This document shows, in pieces, positions 51,401-64,000 of a stretch of DNA of 64,000 nucleotides (its first letter is position 1; each line of letters starts with the position of its first letter). The notes under the pieces were generated by a model, which saw only the letters and a list, made by a program, of their open reading frames with translations, did not search any database and was not told the origin of the DNA. A program made the position numbers and the translations under genes. This DNA is from Pelecanus crispus (lineage: Eukaryota > Chordata > Aves > Pelecaniformes > Pelecanidae): the NCBI RefSeq assembly GCF_030463565.1, contig NC_134651.1, positions 12,970,734 to 13,034,733 of the forward strand. Direction: 5' to 3'.

Positions 51401-54400
51401 TGTTCCACTCATGCCAGGGGAATAATGAAAACCCAGCTCTAGTCATCAGGTTCTCAAATTTAATTACTCTAAAAAATGTCAGCTTTAATCCCAGCCCCCA
51501 TGAATACTTTATGACATCAACTATGTGTTGACACTCGGAAGTCAGGTATTTTTTAAGGGATTGTTCAGATCTTCTATAATTAAAAGGATTTAAATATATA
51601 GAAATGTATTAATTTTTCTCCCTCTAGTTTCTGTCTCCTCCTCTTCTGAACAAGCCAATGAAGTCATAAAAAGCAGGTGTAATGGAAAACAAACGCAGAA
51701 ATCTCCCTGCTGAGAAATGTTGTCTAGAAATGGATTTTTTTTTTTATTTCAGCGGGAGGAAATGGTGACATCAAAAGGATATTGTAACATAGTTGGCACT
51801 AAACAAGTATAAAGTGCCCTAGATGACAGCCCATCATCTCACTCGCCTTCTATGCTCTAGGTGTTGAAAATAAACCACTTGTCACATAGAACATAAATGT
51901 ATTTCAGAGGCTGAGTGAGATCCAGGAACATCAGATATTGCGGCTATCCTGGATGACTGGTTGCACCAAACTTCCCTCTCACCGTGAGGCATTTCAGAGG
52001 CATCCTGGTGGCCTCAGTAGTCCCGACGGTCAAGAAACACATCCCAGTCGTGTGTGGTGCACAGCCCAGGATGAGGCACCAAGCCTGCGTGCAAAATGTC
52101 CTTGGCCTCAGGCTGTCATCTACACTAGGATTTTGCCTTGGCAATCACACCACATCTAGTCTCCTGGCCATCCTCAGCAAGAGGCAAAGGATGAGCCTGT
52201 GAGCTTGGTGGGCACTGTCTCACTTGTCTGACACCCAAAAGTGTCCCACCTGTTGCTCAGGGCATCTCCACCTGCCTCTCAGCTACAGCCATGCACTCCT
52301 GAGCTGTATCTCCCTTGCTTTCCAGAGCCAGGCCTTGGGCAGAACAGTCATTGGCCTTTGCATCCAGGGCCCATGGGCTTGGAAGAGATTTTATGAGGCT
52401 GTACCATCCCCACGCACCACAGGAAACACGGCGGAAAAGAGAAGCAAGGCTTGGACTCTGTCCTTTGGAAAAGGTTTGGCCAAACTTCTCTGCACTTCCC
52501 AGCGCCTTCGTGTGGTGCCAGCAGCCTGGTTCCCAGGGCACTAAACAGTTGTCTCTGACCATCTCCCTGTGCCAACAGCTGACAGTGGCCACACCAACAT
52601 CGACAGCAGCATCTCACCACTCAAGTGCTGTATTTTGCTGCACCATGTGCACTTCACCCACCCATTCTCTGAGCCTTGCTCTAGGTGTAAGCTCTCCCTG
52701 ACAGGAAGCCTATTCAGCATGGCCAACTATTTGCCTGGCTGCTGCAGGGCTCCCAGTGAGACCAGCAAAAGCCATTTCAGCCAGAGGTGGGCATGCAGAG
52801 ATGACAGGGTCTGGCAGCGTCCTGGGAGAAGATTCAGCAGTGGGGGAGGCCAGCTGAGGAATTCACCTTGCATCATGACTGGAAGCTGCTTGAAATACCC
52901 AGGTGGTTTGAGGCTTCCCCTCTTCATCTCTCTGACCCTGACCCTCACCTCATTCATTCCCACGTCAGAGCTCACCCAGTCCTCACCAATCTCATGTTCA
53001 TCTTTCCGCCACTGGGCCCCTGCTCCCACTTGCTGGTCTGCAGGTCTTCCTTGCTGGGTGACCACTTGGTTCCTCCTGCTTTGCATGGCAAGGACATGGG
53101 CTAGCCACACTTCCCTCTCCTCCTTCCCTCCTGCCCTTAACAGGTTGGAGGGAACCAGTTGAGAAGGAACTGGGTGACTCCTTCTTCAGCCTAGCAGAGC
53201 CAACTGACCTCCTGCAATCTCCCTCTTTTAGGAAGGGACAGAGGAACCATCCTTGCTATGTTTTGCCAGTTCCTAGGATAGTATCCAGTGTGATGAAGAG
53301 GCAAGAAACCCAACTGCTTATCTGAAGATTCCAGGACCTTCAGGACTGACTCAATTTGGTCTTCATGTTCAAGTGGGGAATGATTGAGCAAGAACTTGAT
53401 TTTATCAGAAGGAGGTTGTCCATTCTCTATTCCAGCAGGGATTTCTTTGGTTGTTATCTATTCATGCATTTAATTTCTTTAGAAACAGCATCTGCCCAAA
53501 AGCTCTGGGCAGCCTGCCATTCCTCTGATGTACAAAGTGTACTTGTTATTGAACCTGGGAATGCATTAGCTACTGATCAGGCCTTGGTCTTGCAAAGTCT
53601 TTTCCATATGCTTAATGCTATATGTATAGGAGATATTCAGAGGAACAAAGCTAAGTTTGCCATTTCTCTTTGTGTTGCTGGAGTTACAGTGAGTCACATT
53701 CTGACCACTTTTAGATGCTGTATCATTTTTCCCCTTCCCTGAAAGACACAAGATCCCACCCCACCCGGACATGTGGAATGCAATGATCCTTTCCTACTTG
53801 TGAAATTACATCAAATAACTAGTGTCTTCAGCAGATGTTATTTGCTATTTGATTATCTAGAAAGATCTCAAGAAGGGCAGTTCTGCTTTGTTGCAGTCAT
53901 ATGGTCTTGTTGTCGCTCTCAGGAGGACTGGATGAGTCCACCAAGTGTCCCAGGCTTGCATCTGGGGACTGATTTAAAACAGGCACCTGCCTCTGACTGT
54001 GCACAGATTGCAGGTCAGTAGAGCAAGTCAAGCACTTTAGGCAGCTCCAATGAAGTGACATACAACCTCCTTCTACTGTTTCCCGCACAAAAGCAAACAT
54101 TTCCCTTTGCACAAGGGTTTCTGAGAGCAAAAGTATCCACAGGAAAGAGGATCCCAGAAGACCCTTAATCTAGAAAAGTACAAGTTCCTTGCAAAATATG
54201 CACAGATGCCTCTGGAAAAATTTCCAGCTGTAGAAACTACCAATAAAACCTATTTTATACCTTTGCGACCAACTGAACTTATGCAATCACTCTGCTTCTT
54301 ACATAATGATGGCAAAATGCCACCCCCTCCCTGTTCTGGAAGAACCAAATTGACGTGTTAGAAGAATATGATTGGAAAGGCTGGTCTGGGCCATTACTTT

Positions 54401-54845
54401 GCTGGAGCACTTAAAGGACATGTGGAATATACTCAAGATGCCATGAAATAATAGCCCATGTCAAACAAGTTCTAGGTCTCCTAACGCACCTTGATCTGGC
54501 CACTGAACACACCTGTTTCCAAACTGGGGTGACATGTCGCTCCTTTGGGAGTGCATGGGTGGACCCACACGTGGTCTCCTCTGCCCCACCCAGCTCAAGG
54601 GGGTGGGTGAATCTAAGAAGGTACCATGGCAGGAATTAACCAAGTGGGGAAACCCACGCCATTCTTGTCCTCCACCACCCTTGCCAGTAGCTCGTTTGCA
54701 ATCAGTGCTGACGAGGAGGTGAGAACAGGCCAGTCCCCTGGGCAGTGCCAGTTTCCCCTCCTTGGTGGAAAGGAGCTTCCAACTCCTGGTTAATGATGGA
54801 CCAGATCTGGGCCCTTCATCCCACTGCTGCAAGGATCCTGCTCAA
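45440..54845. other. BCL6 upstream gene desert, part 2
   Basis: No coding exon, RNA gene or full-length repeat recognised. Open frames reach about 200 codons (52569-53162) but carry no family motif. AT-rich stretches at 47.26-47.77 and 51.42-51.75 kb stand out from the background. Confidence 0.5.
50355..50386 (+). repeat. (GGA)n microsatellite
   Basis: About nine GGA/GAG units with one AAG interruption. Confidence 0.95.
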
Positions 54846-55006
54846 AGTGTTCCAAAAACGGGTAGATGTGGCACTTCGGGACATGGTTTAGTCTAGTCTA
54901 CCCTTGACTGGTTTAGTGTGGATTTGGTAGTGTAGGTTAATGGTTGGACTGGATGATCTTAAAGGTCTTTTCCAACCTAAACGATTCTATGATTCTGTGA
55001 TTCTAA
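54846..55006 (+). mobile_element. CR1 LINE 3' end, different subfamily
   Basis: Contains GTAGATGTGGCACTTCGGGA and TTGGACTGGATGATCTTAAA, then AGGTCTTTTCCAACCTAAAC, and ends ATTCTATGATTCTGTGATTC. This 3' end differs from the three other copies in the window, which read AAAGGTCCCTTCC, so it belongs to another CR1 lineage. Confidence 0.92.
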
Positions 55007-58000
55007 GTCACTGCTGCTGAGGATGTTCTTGTTCAGCTCATGTGGTTGAGTGGAAACGTGGTGGGAAGGGATAGCAGAGCTGCTAGAAATGCTTGCGTTT
55101 GACAGGTGAGGGGAATTGCTTTCCTGTGGGCAATGTTCCTTCTAGCCCTGCTGTGGAAGTGTAAAGGAACAGTGGGAGTTGAGAACTAAATGAGGAAGTG
55201 CAAAAGCTGCTAAGAACCTTCAATGCGTTTTGTGGACATTAAAAAAACACAACCCTAAAACAGCTTCTGCGGGCTCCAGAAGTGAAGAGGAGGCATGAAC
55301 ACGTGCAGCCAGGGACCTCCATCCTCTCCGTCTGCACCACAGCTCTTTGCCTTGTGGTCGCTTAGATCCAGCACTGGCGTGGGAAGGACCGTGCAAAGTC
55401 CATGGAGGGGTGGGCAGCACCGAGGGGTGCCAGGCTCTGCTGCTGTCCACGCCGCCAGGAAGCGGAGTGTGTGAGGGCCCCACTGGGTACAGGAGCTAGG
55501 GATGCAGATTCAGCCTGAGCCAGAGCGAGCACTTCAGCGTAAACACTGGGGTGGGGAAGGCGTCTGGGCCAGGGCAGGCTCAGACCTGTGCGGTGCTGGC
55601 AGCCCGGCTCTCTCCGTGGAGTTTCTGATTTCAGGAGTGAAGGCGTTCCGAGAAAGTGCCCGTGCTGGGCGCGCCAAGCCATCACCAGACACTGCTTAGA
55701 CCATGGTCTTCCTCAGCCCCTTTCCCTGCCTCTCTGCAGCAGCTTTTCTGTTGTGCAGATGGAGTCATGGGCATGGGCTTTTACTAGAATAGTTTGTGTA
55801 AAAAAAAATTATTGCGCGGTTATTGCCCTCTTAAATCTGCTCATAAAGGGCTACAACGGGTGAGGGAGGAAATTATTGCCGACCTGCAGCTGGTCAGCTT
55901 CTGTGAGGGCTCTGTCCAAGCTCGGAGTTTCACGCTTAGCTTTTCAAGATGCCATCTCATGAAATTTTACAAGCTCAGTGGGGGCAGGTGAGTTCAGTGC
56001 CTTAATGGAAGAGGAGCGAGACGATGCTGGGAGCGGGTGCGCTGGTTCAGCAGGCGGTGCTCTTGCCCGTGCCTGCCATGCCATGCCATGGGAGCCACGC
56101 TCCGGAGTGGGGCCCTGACCACTTCAGTCACTGCAGATCTCATGGTGTTGGTTTTCAGGAGAGCTCAGGTGGCAGCCCCAGTAGCCAGGCCAAATTACTA
56201 GTGGGTTGGAGACAGAAGGCCACTGAACAGGTTTGAAGGGATGAGGAAACATTTAGGTCATTTTTATCCAGAGCGCGTCTGCTATCTCTAAATCTTGCCA
56301 AGTGGGCATGACACCAGGAACAGGAGGTGAAGTGCAAAAAAACCCAATGCCAGTTTTTTTTCTTTTTTTTTTTTTTTTTTTTCACCTTCTTCTCCTCTCC
56401 CATCGGTTTCAGGGAGATTACACCAAATGCAACACATCTGAAGGCTCATGGCATGATGGAGATGTGGGCAGTTTTAGGGGAAGGGAGCCAAACTGGCGAC
56501 CCAACTAGTTTGGTGGAAACTAAACTCCACTGTTTGGAGACCATCTTGTCTGCACGGAGTGAATGGGTTGTGTCCACCAGCTCCCCACACAGGGTCTGCC
56601 CAGCTGCTCTAACAAGGAAGACCATGGGGATGCGGGAAAGGTCTGAGCTGGTCTTCACAGGGTAAAGCAAGGGCTGCACACAGGGTTTGAAGGCAAAGAG
56701 ATCCAATTAAGCTCCTAGATCCTCCACAACACTGTTTTTGAGGAAAGAGTGGGGATATTTATTTTTACCCCTTTTCCTTTCTTCTTCTGGCTCTGGAGCA
56801 ATGTGGGCTGTACACACAGGGTAGGATGTGAGCACATACTGTACAACTGAGGTGACATGAAACACAAATATGCCTTTTCATAATAGCATTTACACCTGGA
56901 AGAGAAGACCGGTTTATTACCTTGGTAAACAAAAGTTAGAATTCAAGCAAAGTACAAACTTTGCCCCAGGCTATTCTGACAGCGCACCTCGTGTTTGTGA
57001 AGTGAACTCGGCTTCTAATGTGCAGCGTGAAGCAACGGGGCCATTTCCAACCCTCCCCCATCCCCTCATCCAAGGCCCAAAGTTTAAAAGTTCATTATGT
57101 TTTTTTGGAGGGGGTGCTTTTAGGTGCTGAGATGCACTCTGACCAAGACGACTGCTGTCAGTGGGAAAGGTTGTACATAGCATATCTCTGCTGTGCATCG
57201 GGTTTTCTCTCTCTCCAGAGAAGGTAAGGATTACAAGGTGTGTAGATTTAGCAATACGTGCTGTGCCAAACTGAGACTTGTGCTGCAGGGATATGCTAAT
57301 GGGGGAGAAATGCCTACGGTGCTTCTCTGCACATGGCAGCAACACCGAGTCCCAGCCTGGTACCTGGGAGGACCATGGACCTGGCTACTGGATGGCCCTC
57401 AGCCCTCCAACACTCCAGTGTTGCAAGACCTGGCCAAGGCTCTGGACCACTTGGAAACTGTCTTCTAATGTGGGGGACACATGGACTTAAACCCCAAAGC
57501 CTCCTGGGAACCAAATTTCACTCTGCAGCAATGAGATTAGCTCCTGCATTGTATGAAGGAGCAAGTTCTGCCCTGTGCCCCAGCTTGCTTTGTTGCAGTC
57601 CACACAATCTGCCAGCTGGTCAGGGAGGAAGAGGATCCAGATAGATCCGAGAGGAGCTGGAGCGGCAGGATGTGTCTGGCACCACGCTCCCAACCCATCA
57701 ATCCTCAGCCATTTTTCTCCATGCCAGAAGACAGTTCCTGGACCAGGCATAAGGCTGGCTCTGGGCTGGCCCGCTCTATATCCTCATTAGGCAGCGCCAT
57801 GTGCTAAGGGCAGAAAACTGCCAGCTTTGCCTGAATAAAAGGATGAGATTGTTGGGGCAAAATTTACAACTGTCCCCAAATTCCTAGCTCAAATATTTGA
57901 TGAGCAAAATCCCAAACATTTTTTTCAACTTTGAGAAGTCTGTATAATTTCACTCTGTTTTCATTGATGCCTTTATCTAATTCTGGTAACAAAAAGGGTA

Positions 58001-61000
58001 AGCAATTGCAGCCAAAAAGTGTCAGAGAGACTTTTAGCTTCAGGATCTGCACCTCACAGGAAAGACTGAATTTCTGGTGAGACTGTTCTCTTGAAAAGTT
58101 TCTGAAGAATCCCCACTCCTGGGTGTTATTTCCAAAAATTTAAATTGCCCTTGCTGGGCCTCCATGGAGTCAGTGTGCCCAGGGTTGCAGTGAGGATGGA
58201 GGCATGCCAAGACAGCAGAGCTCTGCCTGCTGCCTGGCAGATGATGGTGTCCTCCTGCAGTGGCGTCTGCTGACCCAGCTCTGGAGGTCATTAGCAAGAC
58301 GCTGCGTATCTCACCAGGCCACGTCTTTTACTGCAGGTCACTGCCTGCTTTTTCTGATGACTTAAACACTTTCATCACTCTGTACAGGAGCCATACCACC
58401 AAGGGGAGAACAGCCTTTGAAAAATCTTACCCTTTCCTAGACCACAGTGTTTTTGCTCGTTGTTTTATTTAGCTCTGTTGACCCCAGAAACCTCCAGGGT
58501 TGCTTTAAGGAAACAAAACATGTCTGTTGGTGAGGTACAACTGAGCTAGGAAATACACCGGGTATTTATTCTCAGAGCCCCATGTCTCTGGCAGTAAGAA
58601 CTTACTCCTTATACCTTGTGTGAGTCCAGCTACTAGAGCATGGCATGCACATTGCAACTTCTCTGTGCTGCAATCTCTTTGGGGTTCTGCTGGGAGGGGA
58701 CCTTCTTGTGTTATGCTTTCAAGGGAAGAAAACCAGGACCTTGGATGGTAAAAAAATGACTTTTACAACATTTTTTCTGAGTCATTGACTGCTCTTTGTT
58801 TGCATGAGGTGGAACATCACCCTCCTGAAAGCAGTCACTGCCAGAAAGGGACAGACCCATAAGCAGACCTTAGAAAACAACATTGAATTCATTCGACATA
58901 CGAAATCCAGCAGAGACTCTCAGTGGAGGCAAAACACCTGCAGGGGTAGGTTAGCAAGTGCCCTCCACCTAGGTGAGGGGTCCCTGGATGAAGTGCCTTA
59001 AATAAGGAAGTGGTGGAGATATCAGAGAAGAAATGCCCACTCAGCTCTCTGATTATAACTTCTGTCGACCCCCTCACTTTGCTGGTTTACAAGATAAAGT
59101 CACGAGGGTTAAATTTAATCTGAATATAGAAACCCCATTAATACAAGTGCGATTTCAATTTGTTGAATGATGGCTTTGGCTATGTTTATTGCAAGGTCTT
59201 AAAAATTCTTGGAAGACGAATACTTACAGAAATTAAATGCATTTCTGCATAGGATTTGTCTAACCACATCAAACATGCCTAAGTACAACTGTGGGGCTCA
59301 GTTCTGATCAGAGATACAAGATTCCCCAGTGCCGCTTCTGCAGCAGTATGACATAACTTTGCCTGGCTGTTCTAGTCCCTTTGCTTGAGTGATTAAAAAC
59401 AAGACCAGGCAAAGCAATGAAAATAGCCCAGGGAAAAATTCTGCCTGGCTCATGAGAGATTGCAAATGGACCTAATAGATCACTTCCGTCTCTAACTTCT
59501 TTAGATTCTGTCATGATTGTCTCAGGCATTTTGCAAAATATGTGTGGCTGTACACATGGATTTGCAATGGGTCCCAAGATGAACAGAGCTGTATCTAAAC
59601 CTGTTTGAGAATGGCTGTGTGAACTGTGGGTTCTGGTCAGTGTTACATGGGGAGGGTTTGCTACCTCTCCAATTTACATGTCTTTAAGCTAGACCAGAAC
59701 AAGGTTTGTTGGTTATGAACCTTTGCCCCATCTCTTTGCATGTGATACCCACCGTGGCCATGGAATTTACAAATATTTCCCAATGGTGCAGGCTCTGGGT
59801 GTGATCTGGAAAAGCGCCCATTTTTTCCTGCTTGTGTTTGACCTAAAGTTTGTTTCTACAGCATCCCTCCAGAAAATCTCCAACCGGAGACAACGCAGTG
59901 ATTGGAAGACAACCTTGTCTTTGTGCACTGTGAGACATCACTGGAGTGGCACAGCAACACCTGGGCTCCGGGCAAGATGGGGCATATTCTACTGGTTGTA
60001 TTGGCATTTGCAGCACTTGCACCAGGACTTTGCTTGGGCTCCAGCCACGGCATGTAGTGATGAGACCAGCTCCTTTCACTTGAATAAACACACCACACCT
60101 GTGCAACACTACTAAACGGCTGCCTTGCGCATGGTGAAAGTGTGACATGGATTATGGTGCAAAGCAACTTTGTCCAACGTTCCCTGTGATGGATCTCTTC
60201 TGACATTGTTCGTCCCTGATACCAGGCAAAATGTAAAAGCTATCTGGGCAGCTCAGAGATTGACCATGGGGAATATATCCTCATTATGAACAAAGATGTG
60301 CCTGGGAACAGCTGTCTGCACACCAGGCTTCCCCTCCACGTGGCTGGCATGAGTTTAACTGCAGCCCAAAATTACAGCTGAGCCACATGAGAGGCATCCT
60401 CTGCTTAGGAAGGACTGGCTGTTGGATGTCCACCTGTGGACGGAGCTGTAACATGCTCCAGTATGCCTGTCCCTCCATGAACAAGAACTTGACTAACATT
60501 ATAGCCCCAAACAGGTTCAAGCTCTGAAAGAACTGCAGAGAACTCCCAGACTCAAGTGGAGGTAGCACCCTGCTTGGGTGTGAAGTTTTACAATGCGAAC
60601 GGTCCAGGGAGCAGAGTCTGAGATTGCTCAATGGTCAAGGCATGCACATCTTGGGAGGCCTTCTGGGGCAGTGCTCAGTAAGGGACAGGGATCTCGGGTT
60701 TGCACCTGCGATTGCACCTGCAAACCCTCCGACACAGGGGTGTGAGCTTGCAGAACTGGACTATGGACATGGACTGTAATGGGGTTTATCTCCCCATACG
60801 TGGATGCCACTTTCAGGTGTGTCTGCTGTTGTGTGCTCCTGCGAGTGACTGAGATTCCCTGGTCAACCCCATGTACACGCATCCCCTCCGTGCACCGGAG
60901 GAGAATGGGGCAGCTCTGGGCACTGGGAGGTGAGTGGAAAGAGTTCAGTTCAAAGGCTTGAAATGTTCAGTTCAAAGATGTTTTAACACTTCATGGTTAC

Positions 61001-62147
61001 TTTCTCCATGCTGTATTGTCTGCCCCTTAGCTTTAATACAATTGTCACATTACATCCATAGTAAACCTATTGTATAGAATATGGCTTTCTATTTGTTACT
61101 TACTAAATGTATCAATAATCAGCTTTGCCCTAAAGCATAACACATTCCCAGCAAATACTTGCCTGCCTAAGCTAATGCAAAATGTTGAGTAACTATTCAG
61201 TTTGCAATTCACTAAGTATTTCTTAAATACTGAGACAACAATAATAATAAACCTTGTGCTTTCATTTCTTCTCTTATTGAAGATCTTAAAGTGTGTTACA
61301 GAAGGTAATCAATAAGGTTTCACAACAAGAGGGAGCTGGGCATTGCTTTGATAAAAGCATTATTTGTTAGGAAAACACTGAAAAGTCTCAGATTTGGAAA
61401 AGCTTTGAAAACTTCCCCAGATTTCTTTGCAGGATCTGCTTCCTTATGGAGGTTGTCTCTCCCCAAAACACTATCATCCCCTTCCCACAGAGCCACATTA
61501 GGATTTTGAGGTGTGTCCAGGGGCCCAGCCACCGCAGTGCCAACACAGCAGGCTTGGCTGTGACTGTTCCTGTGGGACATGGAGCAGCTCTGTCCCACTC
61601 CACGCTGGGGTTTGGCTGTGTTCATCAGCCCTGCAGAACGCTCCCCTTCGCTTGTGCTTAGCGTTGGGGTCCATACCAGGAGCAAGAGCAGACCGTCTTC
61701 AGACAGACAGAAAGATGCTGCAAGGGGAAAGGGGAGACTTGTTCTCCACATTTGCTAAGGCTCAGCTGCAAGCCATGGGCTTATGCTACAGTGAGGAGGG
61801 GGCTAATTCAGAGACAAGGGAGCAGCCAGGCGAGAGGTGGTCTGCAAGTGATTGCCTGGGAGCAGTAAAAAATCTGTGTCAGGAGATTTCCAAAGAAAGA
61901 TCAGACAGAGTCTTCTCCAAAGGGCTCAGGTAGGGTCCCCGCAGAGCCTTCCGAAGCCAGCTCTGGGATGCTCTGATTTGGCAACCTGGGCTTCTCGCTG
62001 CCCAGCTTTGCATGCAGGAGCACCACTCATCCAGTGTTATTTATGGCGAGCGGCTGAGCGCCCAACCATCTGGAGCCCAGCCCCACTAATCATATCCTCT
62101 GCCAAAATAAATTGAACCTAATTGGTTGGAAAAGGAGGAGGGGGAGA

Positions 62148-62200
62148 AGCAACAACAACAAAATCAACAACAACAACAAAATCAACAACAACAACAAATA
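62148..62200 (+). repeat. (CAA)n microsatellite with periodic ATC
   Basis: CAA triplets interrupted at regular spacing by AAATCAAC, giving a nested period of about 18-21 bp. Confidence 0.95.
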
Positions 62201-63008
62201 CCCCAACTCACCCCAACCCAATACTCAAAACAAATCATTAAGTATCATTTAAAGTCAAATTGCACCAACTATCTGACTGAGGATTGTCCAAGTTTGGCCT
62301 TATCAGCATTCAGCACCACTGCCCCAGGATGGATGAGGAAACACAAAACATCGCTGAAGGGTAAGTGGGGGAGAGAGGGCCCATATTCTTGTTCACTCCA
62401 AGGCCCTTTATGCTCTTCTAAAAGATAGAAAAAAAATCTGAGAAACAGGTCCATTGATTATCTTTGCTTAATCTGGCTAGAAAGTATCTGTCTTTCTCTC
62501 ATTTCTGCTCTTTGTGGGCAGTGCAGAAACTCACATATCCTGGTACTGGGATCGGCATGGTGCTCGAGGCTGCGCGGCTGTGGGTTGGCTCCGGCATTTG
62601 CTGCAGCTCTCTATGAGAAAACCACACTGCAGCCCTCCTCCTGGCCCATCCCTTCTTCCATGGGAGCTCAGGGCCGTCCTTTAGAGTCCACGTTGGTACC
62701 AGGACATCCACAGGTACTTCCCCACCTCGGGGTGGTACTAAGGGAGAAGTGAGAGCGGTTGGCATGCCTGCAGCTCAGGGACCTCGCTGCCTTGGAGACC
62801 TCTCTGCCTCGGTGGCCTTCTGCCCCAGGGCCCTCCTGCTGCCTCCTGCTCTGGTGGGTTTCTCGTGCCACCTTGTCACCATGGGATCTGATCTTCCTCC
62901 AGCATTAGGAGTGGTGACATGGTTCACATCTGCTGCTTGTTTGTTCTCTCACCCTCTCCCTGGGGGAGGACTGTGTGCAATGGACTGTTCCGTTTTGTTT
63001 TGTTTTCT

Positions 63009-63042
63009 CTGTGTGTGTGTGTATACATATTTTTATATATGC
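63009..63042 (+). repeat. Short (TG)n/(TA)n tract
   Basis: TGTG repeats pass into TATACATA and TATATATGCATATG. Purine-pyrimidine alternation makes it a minor low-complexity feature. Confidence 0.8.
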
Positions 63043-64000
63043 ATATGCGGAAACACAGATAGAGATACAGGCGTGGATTTCTCAGCTCTCGCCTTCCCTC
63101 CCACTCACAGATGAATACCTCTGAGCACACTGCTCCCTCCCCAGAAATAAGAGCGAGGTTGTTTGGCTGCACAGTCTCCCATCCTCAGTGTATCCTCGCC
63201 CCGGATCTGTGTTTTAAAGAATGCAAGCATGGAAAAATACGTCCATGTGTCTTATACCTACCTGGTGAGGGACTTGGTCTGAGTTAGCACATTGGAACTG
63301 TTTTCCTTCCTAGGCAGGATGCGGTTTCCAAAATACTGTGGTTTCCCCTCAAAAATCTCTCCACCAGAGGAGTTTCTCTTAGATTTAGAGGAGACAGTGC
63401 CATTGGGCTAAAAGAGAGATGTTGCCACCTGGGACCCCTCTTCTGGACGTGGTGTGTTTCCCGAAGCAGGTGTTTTTATTTTCCATTTTAAGACTGTGGC
63501 TCAGATGCGATGATAGTGTTGGGTATGGAGGGGTGATTACCACATCTGTCTGTCACCCTGCTGGAAAGGCTCCCTGCTCCTGCACACACAGGGATCTCCT
63601 GACCCATGGGTTTCTTCTCTGTAGAGGTTTTTATGCTTGTAACTAGATGGGCACGGAGAGGGAAAGCCCAGTTGAAAGCTGTCAGAAATTATTTTGCAGA
63701 CTGCGATTTTCCCTAATCTTCCTGCTGTGTCTCAGAGGTGATGCAAATCCTCTGGACTCATCTAGAAGGAAAATCTCTTGGGACATCTATTAGATCTTTC
63801 AAACAGCAGTAATGGGAAGACAGAAATGCTTTGGATGCTGTGATTTTTTTTTTTTTTTCCTGCCTACAAGCCAGCACTGCCTTCCAGGTAGGCGGTACAT
63901 GGATAAAGATAGGCCAGCTCACCAGACAGACAATTCCCCAGCCATTGTTGACAAGGTGAGAGATGTTTCACCTATGCTTCCAAAATCTCTTGCCCTATTT

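Larger units (their letters stand above)
55007..64000. other. BCL6 upstream gene desert, part 3
   Basis: No gene recognised. LPP, the next gene on this side in other vertebrates, is not visible in the window. A poly(T) run lies at 56358-56382. An AT-rich stretch at about 61.0-61.32 kb is conserved-looking. Confidence 0.5.

Noticed and set aside
52569-53162. 197-codon ORF in the upstream desert
   Set aside because: No recognisable domain, no splice context and an overlapping minus-strand ORF; treated as chance.
62148-62200. CRISPR-like or minisatellite array
   Set aside because: Simple CAA microsatellite without spacers; the genome is vertebrate.

Overview
The window is vertebrate nuclear DNA, almost certainly from a bird. 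Four CR1 LINE 3' ends carry the avian terminal octamers (ATTCTATG). A solo LTR of a type I recall as abundant in neoavian genomes sits in a BCL6 intron. The gene order SST then BCL6 matches the conserved block SST-(RTP2)-BCL6-LPP on human 3q27. All genes I can support are on the minus strand, so they read right to left.

Layout. 1-1.32 kb: no gene seen. 1.32-3.0 kb: the complete two-exon somatostatin gene (SST), with TATA box and a perfect CRE inside a CpG island. 3.0-12.55 kb: intergenic. It holds an inverted pair of CR1 fragments around a small CpG-dense piece with a retrocopy-like poly(A) end, then a 95-bp inverted repeat with arms 1.24 kb apart. No RTP2-like gene is visible. 12.55-32.1 kb: the complete BCL6 gene. 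It has eight coding exons (709 codons: BTB/POZ domain, repression domain, six C2H2 zinc fingers) and two non-coding 5' exons. Exon 1 carries a cluster of four BCL6/STAT palindromes and begins a 19-codon upstream ORF that ends in exon 2. Intron 1 (9.4 kb) holds a C-rich block, a solo LTR in antisense orientation and a second CpG-rich region. 32.1-32.5 kb: CpG-rich BCL6 promoter region. 32.5-64 kb: BCL6 upstream gene desert, with a GC-rich block (34.4-35.6 kb), AT-rich conserved-looking stretches (38-39.3, 47.3-47.8, 51.4-51.7, 61.0-61.3 kb), two CR1 tails and several microsatellites. No coding exon is supported there.

How the parts fit. SST (a secreted neuroendocrine peptide) and BCL6 (a nuclear transcriptional repressor) are unrelated in function; they are ancient neighbours. 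The most informative sequence is the BCL6 5' leader. The autoregulatory palindromes, the non-coding exon 2 and an upstream ORF of the same length as the one I recall in the human mRNA are all kept here. Exon boundaries were set by hand from GT/AG sites, phase and family knowledge; no alignment was run.
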